Origin: JBBRBB01 sp038206235
Lineage (GTDB): Bacteria > Bacteroidota > Bacteroidia > Chitinophagales > Chitinophagaceae
Direction: 5' to 3'
Assembly (NCBI GenBank): GCA_038206235.1
Contig: JBBRBB010000004.1
Location: 124,001-188,000, forward strand
Length of the DNA stretch: 64,000 nucleotides
In this document: one piece after another, positions 18,964-27,592 of the stretch
Numbering within the stretch: the first letter of the stretch is position 1
How the letters are laid out: each line of letters starts with the position of its first letter
Made by a program: the position numbers and the translations under genes
Notes under the pieces: model-generated
The model's input: the letters and a program-made list of their open reading frames with translations, nothing else
Told to the model about the DNA's origin: nothing
Database searches by the model: none

Positions 18964-19155
18964 ATGGCAAATCTATACATCATACTTCACCCTTTTAATT
19001 TATATATTCCTGTTTGTGATAACAGGATGATTATTGATAATATGGATGTTGTGCCTGATGTGGTTGCTTATGGCACAGACACACAGGGAAAAGTGATAAT
19101 AAGCAACGATATTTGGAAAACCATTTTGCAACAAAGCAAGTTTTATGGTAAATAG
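18964..19155 (+). CDS. Small hypothetical protein, first of an overlapping pair
   Basis: A 63-residue product from the ATG at 18964 (MANLYIILHPFNLYIPVCDN). Motifs such as VPDVVAYGTDTQGKVIISND look like a real folded peptide. The stop overlaps the start of the next small gene by 11 bases, suggesting translational coupling. I do not recognise the family. Confidence 0.55.
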   Translation: MANLYIILHPFNLYIPVCDNRMIIDNMDVVPDVVAYGTDTQGKVIISNDIWKTILQQSKFYGK

Positions 19156-19330
19156 AAAAACAGATATGGCTGAACTTTCTGAAAAAGTTTTAACAGGTGT
19201 ACGCAAAGCTTTACGTAAGCTTGTAGAAACGAGTGCCGCTAACAATGAAAGTCTTGTAATAGGAGATAAAGACGGCAACATTAAAATTGTTCCTGCTAAA
19301 GATTTAATTCCGCTGGTTGAAAATAATTAA
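19145..19330 (+). CDS. Small hypothetical protein, second of an overlapping pair
   Basis: A 61-residue protein (MVNRKTDMAELSEKVLTGVR) with a basic N-terminal helix, then LVIGDKDGNIKIVPAKDLIP. I have an impression of similar short proteins elsewhere in Bacteroidota, but no named domain. It may start at MAELSEK (19166) instead. The pairing with 18964-19155 and its size recall toxin-antitoxin or small regulatory pairs, but nothing proves that. Confidence 0.6.
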   Translation: MVNRKTDMAELSEKVLTGVRKALRKLVETSAANNESLVIGDKDGNIKIVPAKDLIPLVENN

Positions 19331-20049
19331 TACAGCTGTTCTTCTTCCTGCACTTGTACTTTCTGTTATTTATGCCGCACGCAATCTTCAGCTTTCAATT
19401 GTAACAGGGGCAGAGTTTCAAGCTTAACTACAAATCTTTATTTTGAAAACTCTGCGGAGAAGGAGCGTGGGATATTAAGCAGAATTAAAAATCCGGACGG
19501 CCCCTTGGAACTCTCAGAATAGCGGGGTGTGATGACCGAATTATTTTCAAAAGACAGGGAAAATATGCCACGGAGAATGTTTAACCGGCGAAAACTGCAG
19601 GAAGATAAAGACCTGTTTAGCAAATTAGTTTGGGAGGTTCTTCCCGGTGAAAAATTCAGTACTAATGTAAGAAAGCAGGGGGGTAAATCCAAATTTTTTT
19701 AAAGGGATTATAGAAGAGATGCTTGAATAAATTCTGCACGACGGGAAAGAGAATTTATTTTGAGCAGTAAAATTGCTCTTGAAAACCGGAATGTGTAACA
19801 ATATAAATCGCATGGTTTAAATTTAATAATCTTACAGGTGTGAAAAAGCTTCTCAATATAAAAAAATATTGATTTTACTGTTATTATTCAATGAAGAAAA
19901 TCTTTCTGAAATGACTCCTTTAACAACAGTACTCTTTTTTTTTTGACATAGAAAAAATATCCGGGAATTTATCTGAAATATTCTAACTGCAAATACCGGG
20001 AGAGCTTTGTAACTTAGTGAGCTTTTCTCCATCTTCAAAACGCCGGTAT
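19331..20049. other. Long gene-free stretch
   Basis: These 719 bases hold repeat copy C at the left and otherwise AT-rich sequence. Short open frames on either strand have no recognisable domain. It may be decayed coding DNA; I see nothing I can name. Confidence 0.5.
19381..19457 (+). repeat. Dispersed palindromic repeat, copy C
   Basis: GCAATCTTCAGCTTTCA, GTAACAGGGGCAGAGTTTCAA and TTGAAAACTCTGCGG (19443-19457) match copies A and B in order and spacing. Confidence 0.8.
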
Positions 20050-20640
20050 ATGAAAAAAATAATTAAAATATGGTTTGCTGCTTTTTTGCTGTTGGCAGCA
20101 ATCTCGTGTAAAAAAGAATATACCAACAGTCCTTCTCCTTCAACAAAAAAAACATCTGGTGTTGCTGTAACAAAAACAATAGCACACTACATTGGTGAAA
20201 GCTATGGCGGGGGTATTATATTTTTACTTAACAGTGCAGGTCAGCATGGTTTAATTGCTGCGGTACAGGACCAGGATGCTTCTGCATGGTATAATAATGA
20301 AATATTAACCATAACAGGAGCAACCGGGGAAAGAATAGGCACAGGGCCGGGCAACACCCGGAAAATTATAACATCGCAGGGAAGACCGGGCAATTATGCG
20401 GCACTTAAATGCGCACACTATACTGGTGGTGGTTTTACCGATTGGTTTTTACCCTCGAAAAATGAACTAAATGAACTGAATAAAAAAAGAGATGTTGTTG
20501 GCGGTTTTAAGAATAGCGCCTATTGGAGCTCTACTGAGTACAGTCTCACTGAAGCTTGGCACCAGCTTTTCCCCTCCGGTTTTCAGCTTACCGAAAATAA
20601 GCTTACCAATTTGCGTGTACGTGCCATCAGAGCTTTTTAA
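20050..20640 (+). CDS. DUF1566-type lipoprotein
   Basis: A 196-residue lipoprotein from the ATG at 20050 (lipobox LLLAAISC). The mature part starts after a serine/proline-rich linker and holds GESYGGGIIFLLNSAGQHGL (about residues 55-75), then FTDWFLPSKNELNELN, YWSSTEYS and a final NLRVRAIRAF, all typical of DUF1566/Lcl-like C-terminal domains. Members occur in surface and adhesin-like proteins. It is monocistronic. Confidence 0.85.
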   Translation: MKKIIKIWFAAFLLLAAISCKKEYTNSPSPSTKKTSGVAVTKTIAHYIGESYGGGIIFLLNSAGQHGLIAAVQDQDASAWYNNEILTITGATGERIGTGPGNTRKIITSQGRPGNYAALKCAHYTGGGFTDWFLPSKNELNELNKKRDVVGGFKNSAYWSSTEYSLTEAWHQLFPSGFQLTENKLTNLRVRAIRAF

Positions 20641-20714
20641 ATATGTTCCTGCGCTCTTCGTTCTTTTGTTATAATTGAAATTACTTCATGGTCATCATCC
20701 GTTATAAATTTTAT

Positions 20715-21141
20715 ATGAAACACATATTTTTTTCACTGGTGATATTGGTCACTACCCAACTTTCATATTCAGTCAATCTACTGCTGAACAAGCCGTGGGG
20801 CAAACGCTGGATGGAATTCAGGCGGCTTTTAGAAATAATGATGCCGACGCGGCCTCACGTTTCTTAACCGATGACTACAATCTTGTAGGCGTTGCTGTTA
20901 TGATGAACAAAGTGCAACGTCTCGTAAGCCTGAGTCGGGACTATTAAAGTATGAATCTTTTAATTATGAAGATGTAAATGTTTACGCTTACGGAAATACA
21001 GCTGTGGTAAAGGCGACTGTGAAGAGTAAAGCGAGCGGACAAGATGCTACAACTGGCCCTGTTACTTTTACCTTAGTAAAAAACGGCGAACAGTGGCAAA
21101 TTGCCGGCGAATGCACATTCGGAGATGGCTGCAACAGATGA
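20715..21141 (+). pseudogene. NTF2-like/DUF4440-type secreted protein with two frameshifts
   Basis: Three frames in succession give one coherent exported NTF2-fold protein. The first is MKHIFFSLVILVTTQ (signal peptide, frame from 20715). The second is STAEQAVGQTLDGIQAAFRN and continues NNDADAASRFLTDDYNLVGV. The third is KPESGLLKYESFNYEDVNVY and continues to WQIAGECTFGDGCNR, with TGA at 21139-21141. Each change is a -1 shift, as from single-base deletions. It is either a decayed gene or affected by sequencing errors. Confidence 0.65.
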
Positions 21142-21359
21142 TATATTAAAACAAATCTGCTATTTCTGAAATCCCGTAAGAGCATACACACTTTAGTTTA
21201 TAATACCTCTTGCCGGTGACAGCAGCTGCAGGGCGAAACCACAATGTCTTTAGCTATACACAAAGCTTTCGAACAAGACATTGCGGGAAAGAGATTGTTT
21301 ATTCACACATATGAAACAGTTGTTAGTAACAAGATCAATTATTAGAAAATTGTATATTT

Positions 21360-21367
21360 TATATTTG
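21360..21367 (+). promoter_or_regulatory. Candidate -7 box (TATATTTG) for the methylase operon
   Basis: A TAnnTTTG match 32 bases before the cytosine methylase ATG. The preceding sequence is AT-rich without a clear -33 TTTG. Confidence 0.5.
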
Positions 21368-21399
21368 CATTTGTCTAAATGTGCACAGCTATTTCATAG

Positions 21400-22470
21400 A
21401 TGATTAACTCTAAGAAAAATATAATTAATGATTATGCCGTCGTAGACTTGTTCTGCGGTGCTGGAGGATTAACTCACGGATTTGTAAAGGAAAAATTCAA
21501 TGTGATTGCAGGAATTGATTTCGATGTTTCTTGTAAATATGCTTATGAAAAAAATAATTCTTCTCTTTTCATCCATTCAGATCTAACGAAATACCCTCCT
21601 GAAAAAATCGCAGAGCTGTATCCTAAAGGTTCGATAAAAATACTTACTGGTTGTGCGCCTTGTCAGGCATTTTCTACTTATACGCAAGCTCATAAAAAAA
21701 ACGACAAATGGAAATTACTTTATTCGTTCGGTGAAATTATTCAAGCAATTCAACCAGCTATAATTTCAATGGAGAATGTGCCGAATTTATTGAGATACGA
21801 GAAAGGAAAAGTATTTCACGATTTTTTAAATGTGCTTTCTGCAAATGATTATATTGTTTCCTTCAGTATCATAAATGCGCAAGATTATGGCGTTCCCCAA
21901 AGAAGAAATCGGTTAATTCTTTTTGCATCCAAATTCGGCAAAATCAAAATAGTCAGTAAAACACATACTGGAAAAAGAATCAAAACTGTAAAACAAGCTA
22001 TCGGACATTTACCCAAAATAAAAGCAGGCGAATATTGCAAGAATGACATTTTACACAGAGCCCGAAAATTATCTCCCTTGAATGTAAGAAGGATAAAGGC
22101 TACCGCACAAGGAGGAGGCTGGAAACAATGGAATGATAAATTAGTTTTGGATTGTCATAAAAAAGAATCTGGTAAATCTTATGGCAGTGTTTATGGAAGA
22201 ATGAGTTGGAATAAAGTTTCACCTACTTTGACAACTCAATGCACAGGTTATGGTAATGGAAGATTCGGTCATCCTGTACAGAATCGGGCAATCTCATTGA
22301 GGGAAGCAGCAATCTTGCAATCTTTTCCTGATAACTATGATTTTATTGAGCTAAATGATGAATTCAAACCTTCAATAATTGAAAAACATATTGGCAATGC
22401 TGTTCCTGTTAGATTAGGAAGAATTATTGCTAAGAGCATTAAAAAGCATCTTGCAAATTATGACTGCTAA
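21400..22470 (+). CDS. DNA (cytosine-5) methyltransferase, system 1
   Basis: A 356-residue C5 methylase with motif I VVDLFCGAGGLTHGF (residues 14-28), catalytic motif IV GCAPCQAFSTY (Cys near residue 90), motif VI SMENVPN, motif VIII QDYGVPQRRNRLILF and motif X HIGNAVPVRLGRIIA. It methylates cytosine in an unknown target. The first gene of a low-GC three-gene unit with a GHKL ATPase (11-base overlap) and vsr. The low GC relative to the flanks suggests horizontal transfer. Confidence 0.96.
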   Translation: MINSKKNIINDYAVVDLFCGAGGLTHGFVKEKFNVIAGIDFDVSCKYAYEKNNSSLFIHSDLTKYPPEKIAELYPKGSIKILTGCAPCQAFSTYTQAHKKNDKWKLLYSFGEIIQAIQPAIISMENVPNLLRYEKGKVFHDFLNVLSANDYIVSFSIINAQDYGVPQRRNRLILFASKFGKIKIVSKTHTGKRIKTVKQAIGHLPKIKAGEYCKNDILHRARKLSPLNVRRIKATAQGGGWKQWNDKLVLDCHKKESGKSYGSVYGRMSWNKVSPTLTTQCTGYGNGRFGHPVQNRAISLREAAILQSFPDNYDFIELNDEFKPSIIEKHIGNAVPVRLGRIIAKSIKKHLANYDC

Positions 22471-24127
22471 AAATAAAGATCAATTTTCATTTGAAATTTC
22501 TTTAAGTGTTTTAAATCATTTGGGAAGAAATTTATACAGAAGTTTTGTTACGGTTCTTGGAGAAGCGATTTCTAATTCTTGGGACGCTGATGCTAAAAAT
22601 GTCTGGCTGTATGTTAGTAAAGAAGAAAATAGTTTTATTATAATGGATGATGGAGAAGGGATGACTGCGGATGATTTTCAAACTAAATTTTTAAAAATTG
22701 GATATTCAAAAAGAAAAGAAGGAAAGGCGTCTTCCGAAGAAGGAAGACCTTTCATAGGAAGAAAGGGAATAGGAAAATTAGCTTTGCTATCTTGTGCAGA
22801 AAAAATAACTGTCATATCAAAAACAAAAAATACGGAATATGTAGGAGGTGTCATAGATAATTCAGGACTAGATAAAGCAATAAAAAACGACTTAACTCCA
22901 GAACAATATCCTTTGGGCGATTGGGAAGAAAAAAAGAAAATATTTACTAAATATATAAAAGGTCATTCGCAAGGCACAATTATTTATTTTGAAAATATAA
23001 AAGGGGGGATAAAAAATAGTTTAGGTTTATTGAAAAAAATCATTGCCTTGTATTTTAGATTTTCTCTCTTAGATGAATCATTTAATATTTTTATTGATAA
23101 AGAAAAGATTACCCATAAGCATCTCAAAGATCTTGGGGACAAAACAGAATTTTTGTGGAACATCAATAATTTATGCGACCCATATATTGATGAACAACTT
23201 AAAAATCTGAAAGAGAAAAAAAATTTAAAAATAAAAGGTAAAATTAAGGGGTTTATTGCCTCTGTAAGTCACTACAGGGACCTCAATATTATGAACCTAG
23301 ACGAAAGAGTAAGCATTGATCTTTTTGTGAATGGAAGATTACGTGAAAGAGACATTTTAAAGCATATTTCTAAATCTCGATTGGTTGAAAATTATTTGTA
23401 TGGGCAAATTCACTTTGATGAACTGGATGATAATTCAACAGATAGATTTACTAGCAATAGAGAAGGTGTGGTTGCCGACGATACAAAATATCAAGAGTTC
23501 TTGAAGAAATTAAGTGATGAAGTTCTGAAGATTATTATTGATGATTGGGATAAATGGAGAAGGAGACACAGAGAGGATGGTGATTCAGAGAATGAAAGCA
23601 TAACACCAAAAGAAAGAAAATCTGAAGAGTTATTCAATGTCGTTTCTGGAGAATACTCCCTTCCTAAAGGTTCGGCTAATAAAGAAAAAATTGATGGATG
23701 GGTGGATGGATTCGTGGATGATGCAAAATACAATTTTGGTTCTTACGCAGAATGTTTTATTTCTGAAAACCTAATTCGAAAATATATCCAAGAAAAAAAA
23801 ATTGCATTATCAGATGAAGCAAAAAGAGAAAGAGATAAATGGAAAAAAGTTGAAATTGATAGCAAGAATAAGGGAAATATTAGTATAGATATAAGAAAAA
23901 CACGTAATGATTTGAGTTATTTAGCTATGAATGACCTCGCATATTTAGTTGATAAAAAAGACCCAACTAAGGAAGCCTGTCTTGCAAGAGACGCAAATGA
24001 GTATAAGCCAATAAGAGATGCACTTGCGCATACGGCTCTTTTAACAGAAGTGGCAAAAAGAAAACTTACGACAGTATATGAAAATATTAAAGGAAGAATA
24101 AGGACTTTACTATCTACTGGTAAATGA
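22460..24127 (+). CDS. GHKL ATPase (MutL/MORC-like) linked to the cytosine methylase
   Basis: A 555-residue protein from the ATG at 22460, inside the end of the methylase gene. The N-terminal Bergerat ATP-binding fold is clear: GEAISNSWDADAKNV (N box, about residues 33-47), IIMDDGEGM (G1) and FIGRKGIGKLALLSCAEKI (G2). The rest is charged and partly helical, with no nuclease motif that I can identify. GHKL ATPases linked to methylases and Vsr-like nucleases have been described as MutL/MORC-type partners of restriction-modification systems, so it probably acts as an ATP-driven clamp or switch for restriction. The C-terminal region could hide a nuclease. Confidence 0.85.
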   Translation: MTAKNKDQFSFEISLSVLNHLGRNLYRSFVTVLGEAISNSWDADAKNVWLYVSKEENSFIIMDDGEGMTADDFQTKFLKIGYSKRKEGKASSEEGRPFIGRKGIGKLALLSCAEKITVISKTKNTEYVGGVIDNSGLDKAIKNDLTPEQYPLGDWEEKKKIFTKYIKGHSQGTIIYFENIKGGIKNSLGLLKKIIALYFRFSLLDESFNIFIDKEKITHKHLKDLGDKTEFLWNINNLCDPYIDEQLKNLKEKKNLKIKGKIKGFIASVSHYRDLNIMNLDERVSIDLFVNGRLRERDILKHISKSRLVENYLYGQIHFDELDDNSTDRFTSNREGVVADDTKYQEFLKKLSDEVLKIIIDDWDKWRRRHREDGDSENESITPKERKSEELFNVVSGEYSLPKGSANKEKIDGWVDGFVDDAKYNFGSYAECFISENLIRKYIQEKKIALSDEAKRERDKWKKVEIDSKNKGNISIDIRKTRNDLSYLAMNDLAYLVDKKDPTKEACLARDANEYKPIRDALAHTALLTEVAKRKLTTVYENIKGRIRTLLSTGK

Positions 24128-24173
24128 TTTGCAAACATCTTGAAATAAGAATCTAATTAAACTATTATAGTTT

Positions 24174-24575
24174 TTGGATATTGTATCAAAAAAGAAACGC
24201 TCCTGGATTATGTCATGTGTTTCTCAGAAGCACACTAAGCCAGAAATAATTGTAAGGAAATTTTTATTCGCAAATAGATTACGGTATCGCATAAACTACA
24301 AAAACCTTCCCGGTTCACCAGATATAGTTCTTCCAAAATATAAAACAGCGATTTTTGTTCATGGTTGTTTTTGGCATGGACATTTAAATTGCAGACTTTC
24401 GAAACGCCCCACTTCAAATCTCAATTATTGGAACAAAAAATTAGATGAAAATTTAGTAAGAGATAAAAAGAAAATTATTTCGTTGAAAAAGATTGGATGG
24501 AATGTTATTGTTCTTTGGCAGTGTCAGCTTAATGATAAAAACTTAAAAAAACTTTTATCAAAAATTAAAGTGTAG
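24174..24575 (+). CDS. vsr: Very short patch repair endonuclease (Vsr), full length
   Basis: A 133-residue Vsr-type nuclease. The likely start is TTG at 24174, giving MDIVSKKKRSWIMS, in line with the family N-terminus. Key blocks: HTKPEIIVRKFLFANRLRYR, the metal-binding aspartate in LPGSPDIVLPKYK, and FVHGCFWHGHLNC with the histidine and zinc-ligand cysteines, then VLWQCQL. Vsr nicks T:G mismatches from deaminated 5-methylcytosine; in GHKL-linked systems it may instead be the restriction nuclease. It lies 46 bases after the ATPase gene. Its sequence differs clearly from the seven vsr fragments further right. Confidence 0.92.
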   Translation: MDIVSKKKRSWIMSCVSQKHTKPEIIVRKFLFANRLRYRINYKNLPGSPDIVLPKYKTAIFVHGCFWHGHLNCRLSKRPTSNLNYWNKKLDENLVRDKKKIISLKKIGWNVIVLWQCQLNDKNLKKLLSKIKV

Positions 24576-24604
24576 TAATGTGAACTGCCAGTACTTCAAC
24601 TTTA

Positions 24605-25492
24605 TTAATTAAAATATTTCATTGCTTCTTTTCCTATCCATTTACCCATTTGCACAGGTACTGCATTTCCAATCAATTTATAAGAGCTTCTTTTATTTTC
24701 AAAGTAAAAGTCATCGGGAAAACCTTGCAGCCTTGCGTATTCCCTAATAGAAAAAGGGCGAACACCATGCTTTGTATTTTTATCTTTTACAAGTCTTGTA
24801 CTTAAATCTTTTGCATAGTGGGCAACACAAGTAGGAGCAAGTGCAGAAGGTTGTTCGGGGTCAACAATAATTGGCAAGTCTCTATATTTGCCATTAATTC
24901 TTTTGATTACATATTCCGGCATTTCTACATTAGGAGACTTTTCAAGTATATCTTTTAATCTTGGTCTATTAGTTATTTGATAAGGAGCAGTAATAAAAAA
25001 TTGTTTTTTCGTTCCAATGAGTATTAATCTTTTTCTGCGTTGAGGTAACCAGCAAGAGGCATCAACAGGACAGAAAATATTTACATAATAATCGGGTAGC
25101 CTAGTCATTGCTTCCATTACTACCTTAAATTTTTTCATGCCGGGAACATTTTCTACAATGTACATTTCCGGTTTTTCGATGGCAATATGACGAAAAAAGT
25201 GAAGAAACAAATCATCGCCTGTACGAGTGCCATGTATGTCTGCAATAGCTGAATATTTGGTGCACGGATATGTTCCAATAATTATATCTGTTTTAGGTTG
25301 CTCTAATACTGTTTTATCTTTTATATCAACAGTCAAAATAGAATGAGAAAAATAATGACTGTTTATTTTAAGGCAAGCGGTTGCTTCAATGTCAAGGTCA
25401 AGAGATTGAATCACATTTACACCAGCTTGCATAATGCCAAGCTCCATACCTCCACATCCTGAAAAATATCCTTTCGCTGTTGGTTTATACAT
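24605..25492 (-). CDS. DNA (cytosine-5) methyltransferase, system 2
   Basis: A 295-residue C5 methylase of compact form: motif I GYFSGCGGMELGIMQAG (residues 8-24), motif IV GTYPCTKYSAIA (catalytic Cys), motif VI IVENVPGMKKF, motif VIII CWLPQRRKRLILIG and motif X LIGNAVPVQMGKWI. It starts two bases after the HNH nuclease stop, so the two form a tight type II-like restriction-modification operon. It converges with system 1, with only 29 bases between the genes' 3' ends. Confidence 0.95.
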   Translation of the reverse strand: MYKPTAKGYFSGCGGMELGIMQAGVNVIQSLDLDIEATACLKINSHYFSHSILTVDIKDKTVLEQPKTDIIIGTYPCTKYSAIADIHGTRTGDDLFLHFFRHIAIEKPEMYIVENVPGMKKFKVVMEAMTRLPDYYVNIFCPVDASCWLPQRRKRLILIGTKKQFFITAPYQITNRPRLKDILEKSPNVEMPEYVIKRINGKYRDLPIIVDPEQPSALAPTCVAHYAKDLSTRLVKDKNTKHGVRPFSIREYARLQGFPDDFYFENKRSSYKLIGNAVPVQMGKWIGKEAMKYFN

Positions 25493-25494
25493 TT

Positions 25495-26268
25495 TTATCC
25501 TCTGAAAATTTTGTCCATGTGATATTGAAGAAAGTCTTTTTTCGGATAGTATTTTTTCGGCATAATAATTTTTGAACCGACTAACGCAGCAAAATATTTT
25601 TCGTGATATTGTTCTTTGTGTTTCTTTTTTAATTCCCTTGACAAAAGAATTTCAAACTTTTCATTGATTCCAATATATCCTTTATCATAAGCTCGGTCAT
25701 ATAAAGGTGAAAGGCAAATTCCGTTTTCAGGATTTAATCTTTCTTTTTCATTTTTTGACCAAGGCAAAATATGACTGGCTAATAATAAATCTGGAATATC
25801 TATTCCTGAAATAGCACATTTGCCCGAATAGTTTGCAATTACAATTTGTCTAAAAACATTTTGGTTAACTCTTGTTTTTACTTCTCGCAATTTATATTCG
25901 CCTTTTAAATGTTCTATTCCTTTCAGAGCATCCGAGAATTTATCTTCTATTCGTATATGTTCTTTTTCAGCTAATATTCTTTCGCTTTCAAAAAGCAGTT
26001 CATCTTTGTTATTGATAAACTCATTCCATATAGGTTCTACTTGTCTTCTTCCTCCTGAAAGCCCTGCTATCCCTCTTTGTTGATGATATGGATCAACACT
26101 TGCAAAATTGTTTAGCCGCATCGCAACAGAACCAGCAGTTCTTCCAATTAGATTTGCTAAATGAATAATTTCCGGTGTACCTGAATGAAGTTTACCAAAT
26201 GGTAATTTCAAATACAAATTCAACGCAAGAATTAATTCATCTCTAGTCCAAAGTTTTCTTTCTGCCAT
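25495..26268 (-). CDS. HNH restriction endonuclease, system 2
   Basis: A 257-residue nuclease from MAERKLWTRDELILAL. A C-terminal HNH module is visible at about residues 160-215: GKCAISGIDIPDLLLASHIL, then PWSKNEKERLNPENGICLSP and LYDRAYDKGYI, with the catalytic His in SHILPW and the Asn and Asp that follow. The N-terminal half (WTRDELILALNLYLKLPFG and TAGSVAMRLNNFASVDP) looks like a helical DNA-recognition region. It is probably the restriction partner of the downstream methylase, two bases away. Confidence 0.88.
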   Translation of the reverse strand: MAERKLWTRDELILALNLYLKLPFGKLHSGTPEIIHLANLIGRTAGSVAMRLNNFASVDPYHQQRGIAGLSGGRRQVEPIWNEFINNKDELLFESERILAEKEHIRIEDKFSDALKGIEHLKGEYKLREVKTRVNQNVFRQIVIANYSGKCAISGIDIPDLLLASHILPWSKNEKERLNPENGICLSPLYDRAYDKGYIGINEKFEILLSRELKKKHKEQYHEKYFAALVGSKIIMPKKYYPKKDFLQYHMDKIFRG

Positions 26269-26284
26269 TTTACACATTTAAATG

Positions 26285-26292
26285 CAAAGCTA
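26285..26292 (-). promoter_or_regulatory. -7 box (TAGCTTTG) for the HNH-methylase operon
   Basis: On the minus strand this reads TAGCTTTG, a TAnnTTTG match 16 bases before the start at 26268. Confidence 0.55.
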
Positions 26293-26360
26293 CTTGCAGA
26301 AATGTTTTTGTTTGTGTACTTTAAGTCACGTTGAGTAAAATGTGCGAAATGCTTGAGAAG

Positions 26361-26540
26361 TTATGTTTTGTATTTGGGTAAAACAAGATCGGGTTTGCCG
26401 GGCAGGGTTTTATCATGGAGTTTATAACGAAAGCCGTTTGCATGCAAAAACTTTCTTACCAGCATTTCCGGCTTTGTGTTTGTGCTGCGGATGCGGCTCA
26501 TGTTGTAACTGCGCTGCTCTTTGCTGTGTACATCTGCCAT
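26361..26540 (-). pseudogene. vsr 5' fragment V1 (about 60 codons)
   Basis: It encodes MADVHSKEQRSYNMSRIRST, then NTKPEMLVRKFLHANGFRYK and up to LPGKPDLVLPKYKT, and stops at TAA before the catalytic FIHGCFWHGH block, so it cannot make an active nuclease. It lies directly upstream of the HNH-methylase operon on the same strand. A TACTTTTG promoter box (plus-strand 26546-26553) ends five bases before its ATG. Confidence 0.9.
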
Positions 26541-26615
26541 CAGCACAAAAGTAATTGTAGATTTGCTTTACTCATAAGCACACTAAGCTGATATTCATAA
26601 AATAATTGCAAACAA

Positions 26616-27281
26616 ATGACAGTGAACGAGGGAGGAACAAACCAATTCAAACGAATTACAATTAAAAGCATGTTACACGAGGTTTGGCATGCTATTACCC
26701 ATGTAGAAGATGGCCTATCCAGAACTATTGTTTCCCTTGCTGTACGTCCCGGTAAAATGATGCAGGATTATTTGCATGGCAACAGGAAAATTTACCAAAA
26801 GCCAGTTCCCTTTTTACTTCTTGCAACTACGCTATATGCGTTAACACTGCATTTTATTCATTATACGCACACAGATAGCCAAACCATGAGCATAAGCTTT
26901 CATGAACGGCTTATGAATAATGCACATAACATTGAGCAAACCTATTATTCATGGATTCATCTTGCGCTGATGCCGGTTTACAGCGTCATCGCTTTTTTGC
27001 TGTTCAGGAAAGCACGCTATTATTATGCGGAGTGGCTTGTGATATGCTGTTACATTATATCATTTCTTTTATTGGTTTTAATACCTTACGAGGTTACCAA
27101 CTATTTATTTGATTTCAGCACCACCTGGTATTATGTGCTCCAGCTAATTATAATTGTGCCCTATTCAGTATTTGCCCTCAATGGATTTTTGAAAAGAAAA
27201 ATAAACCGCATGCGATGGGTAATGGCTATGATATGGGCGGTTTATGCTATGCGGTATTTCATTATAGTGTTCAGGGATTAG
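26616..27281 (+). CDS. DUF3667-like multi-helix membrane protein without zinc ribbon
   Basis: A 221-residue protein with a soluble N-terminus (about 60 residues) and four or five membrane segments. The block HEVWHAITHVEDGLSRTIVS, then LAVRPGKMMQDYLHGNRKIY and KPVPFLLL, resembles the DUF3667 core, and the larger DUF3667 gene at 62550 has the matching sequence FKPGYLTSEYLRGRRASY. This copy lacks the N-terminal CxxC zinc ribbon. The function is unknown. It starts 75 bases from the V1 fragment on the opposite strand. Confidence 0.75.
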   Translation: MTVNEGGTNQFKRITIKSMLHEVWHAITHVEDGLSRTIVSLAVRPGKMMQDYLHGNRKIYQKPVPFLLLATTLYALTLHFIHYTHTDSQTMSISFHERLMNNAHNIEQTYYSWIHLALMPVYSVIAFLLFRKARYYYAEWLVICCYIISFLLLVLIPYEVTNYLFDFSTTWYYVLQLIIIVPYSVFALNGFLKRKINRMRWVMAMIWAVYAMRYFIIVFRD

Positions 27282-27392
27282 GATACCTCGAAACCATTCG
27301 TAGCTAATTAACATTAATAATTAATTGTTGCGCAGTAACGTTAGCATTTATGTTATGCATAGGGCTTGTTTAAATACCTTTCTGGGCAAGTT

Positions 27393-27431
27393 GTTATAAC
27401 TGCGCTGTTCTTTGGTGTGCACATCTGCCAT
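27393..27431 (-). pseudogene. vsr 5' fragment V2 (13 codons)
   Basis: It encodes MADVHTKEQRSYN and then diverges at once into NLPRKVFKQA and a stop. A TATTTTTG box lies at 27436-27443 (plus coordinates), four bases before the ATG. Confidence 0.85.
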
Positions 27432-27444
27432 GTTGCAAAAATAT

Positions 27445-27499
27445 GAGATTGCCACAGCCAACCCTCTGCACATATCAAGCTGTTGGCTTCGCAATGACG
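27445..27499. repeat. REP-like element between vsr fragments V2 and V3
   Basis: GAGATTGCCACA on the left and TTCGCAATGACG on the right bound an AT-rich core. The same two ends recur at 30914-30970 between fragments V6 and V7. Confidence 0.7.
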
Positions 27500-27509
27500 A
27501 AAGAGCAGC

Positions 27510-27581
27510 AGGTTTTGTGTTAGTGCTGCGAATGCGGCGCATATTATAACTGCGCTGTTCTTTGGTGTGAACATCTGCCAT
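27510..27581 (-). pseudogene. vsr 5' fragment V3 (24 codons)
   Basis: It encodes MADVHTKEQRSYNMRRIRST then NTKP, then reads straight into the REP-like element and on, in frame, into the V2 ATG. It begins at 27581, only 11 bases after the stop of the DUF6169-like gene on the same strand. Confidence 0.85.
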
Positions 27582-27592
27582 GCAATAAAATC

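Noticed and set aside
19438..20038. Minus-strand open frames in the gene-free stretch
   Set aside because: Short, overlapping, low-complexity translations without family resemblance.
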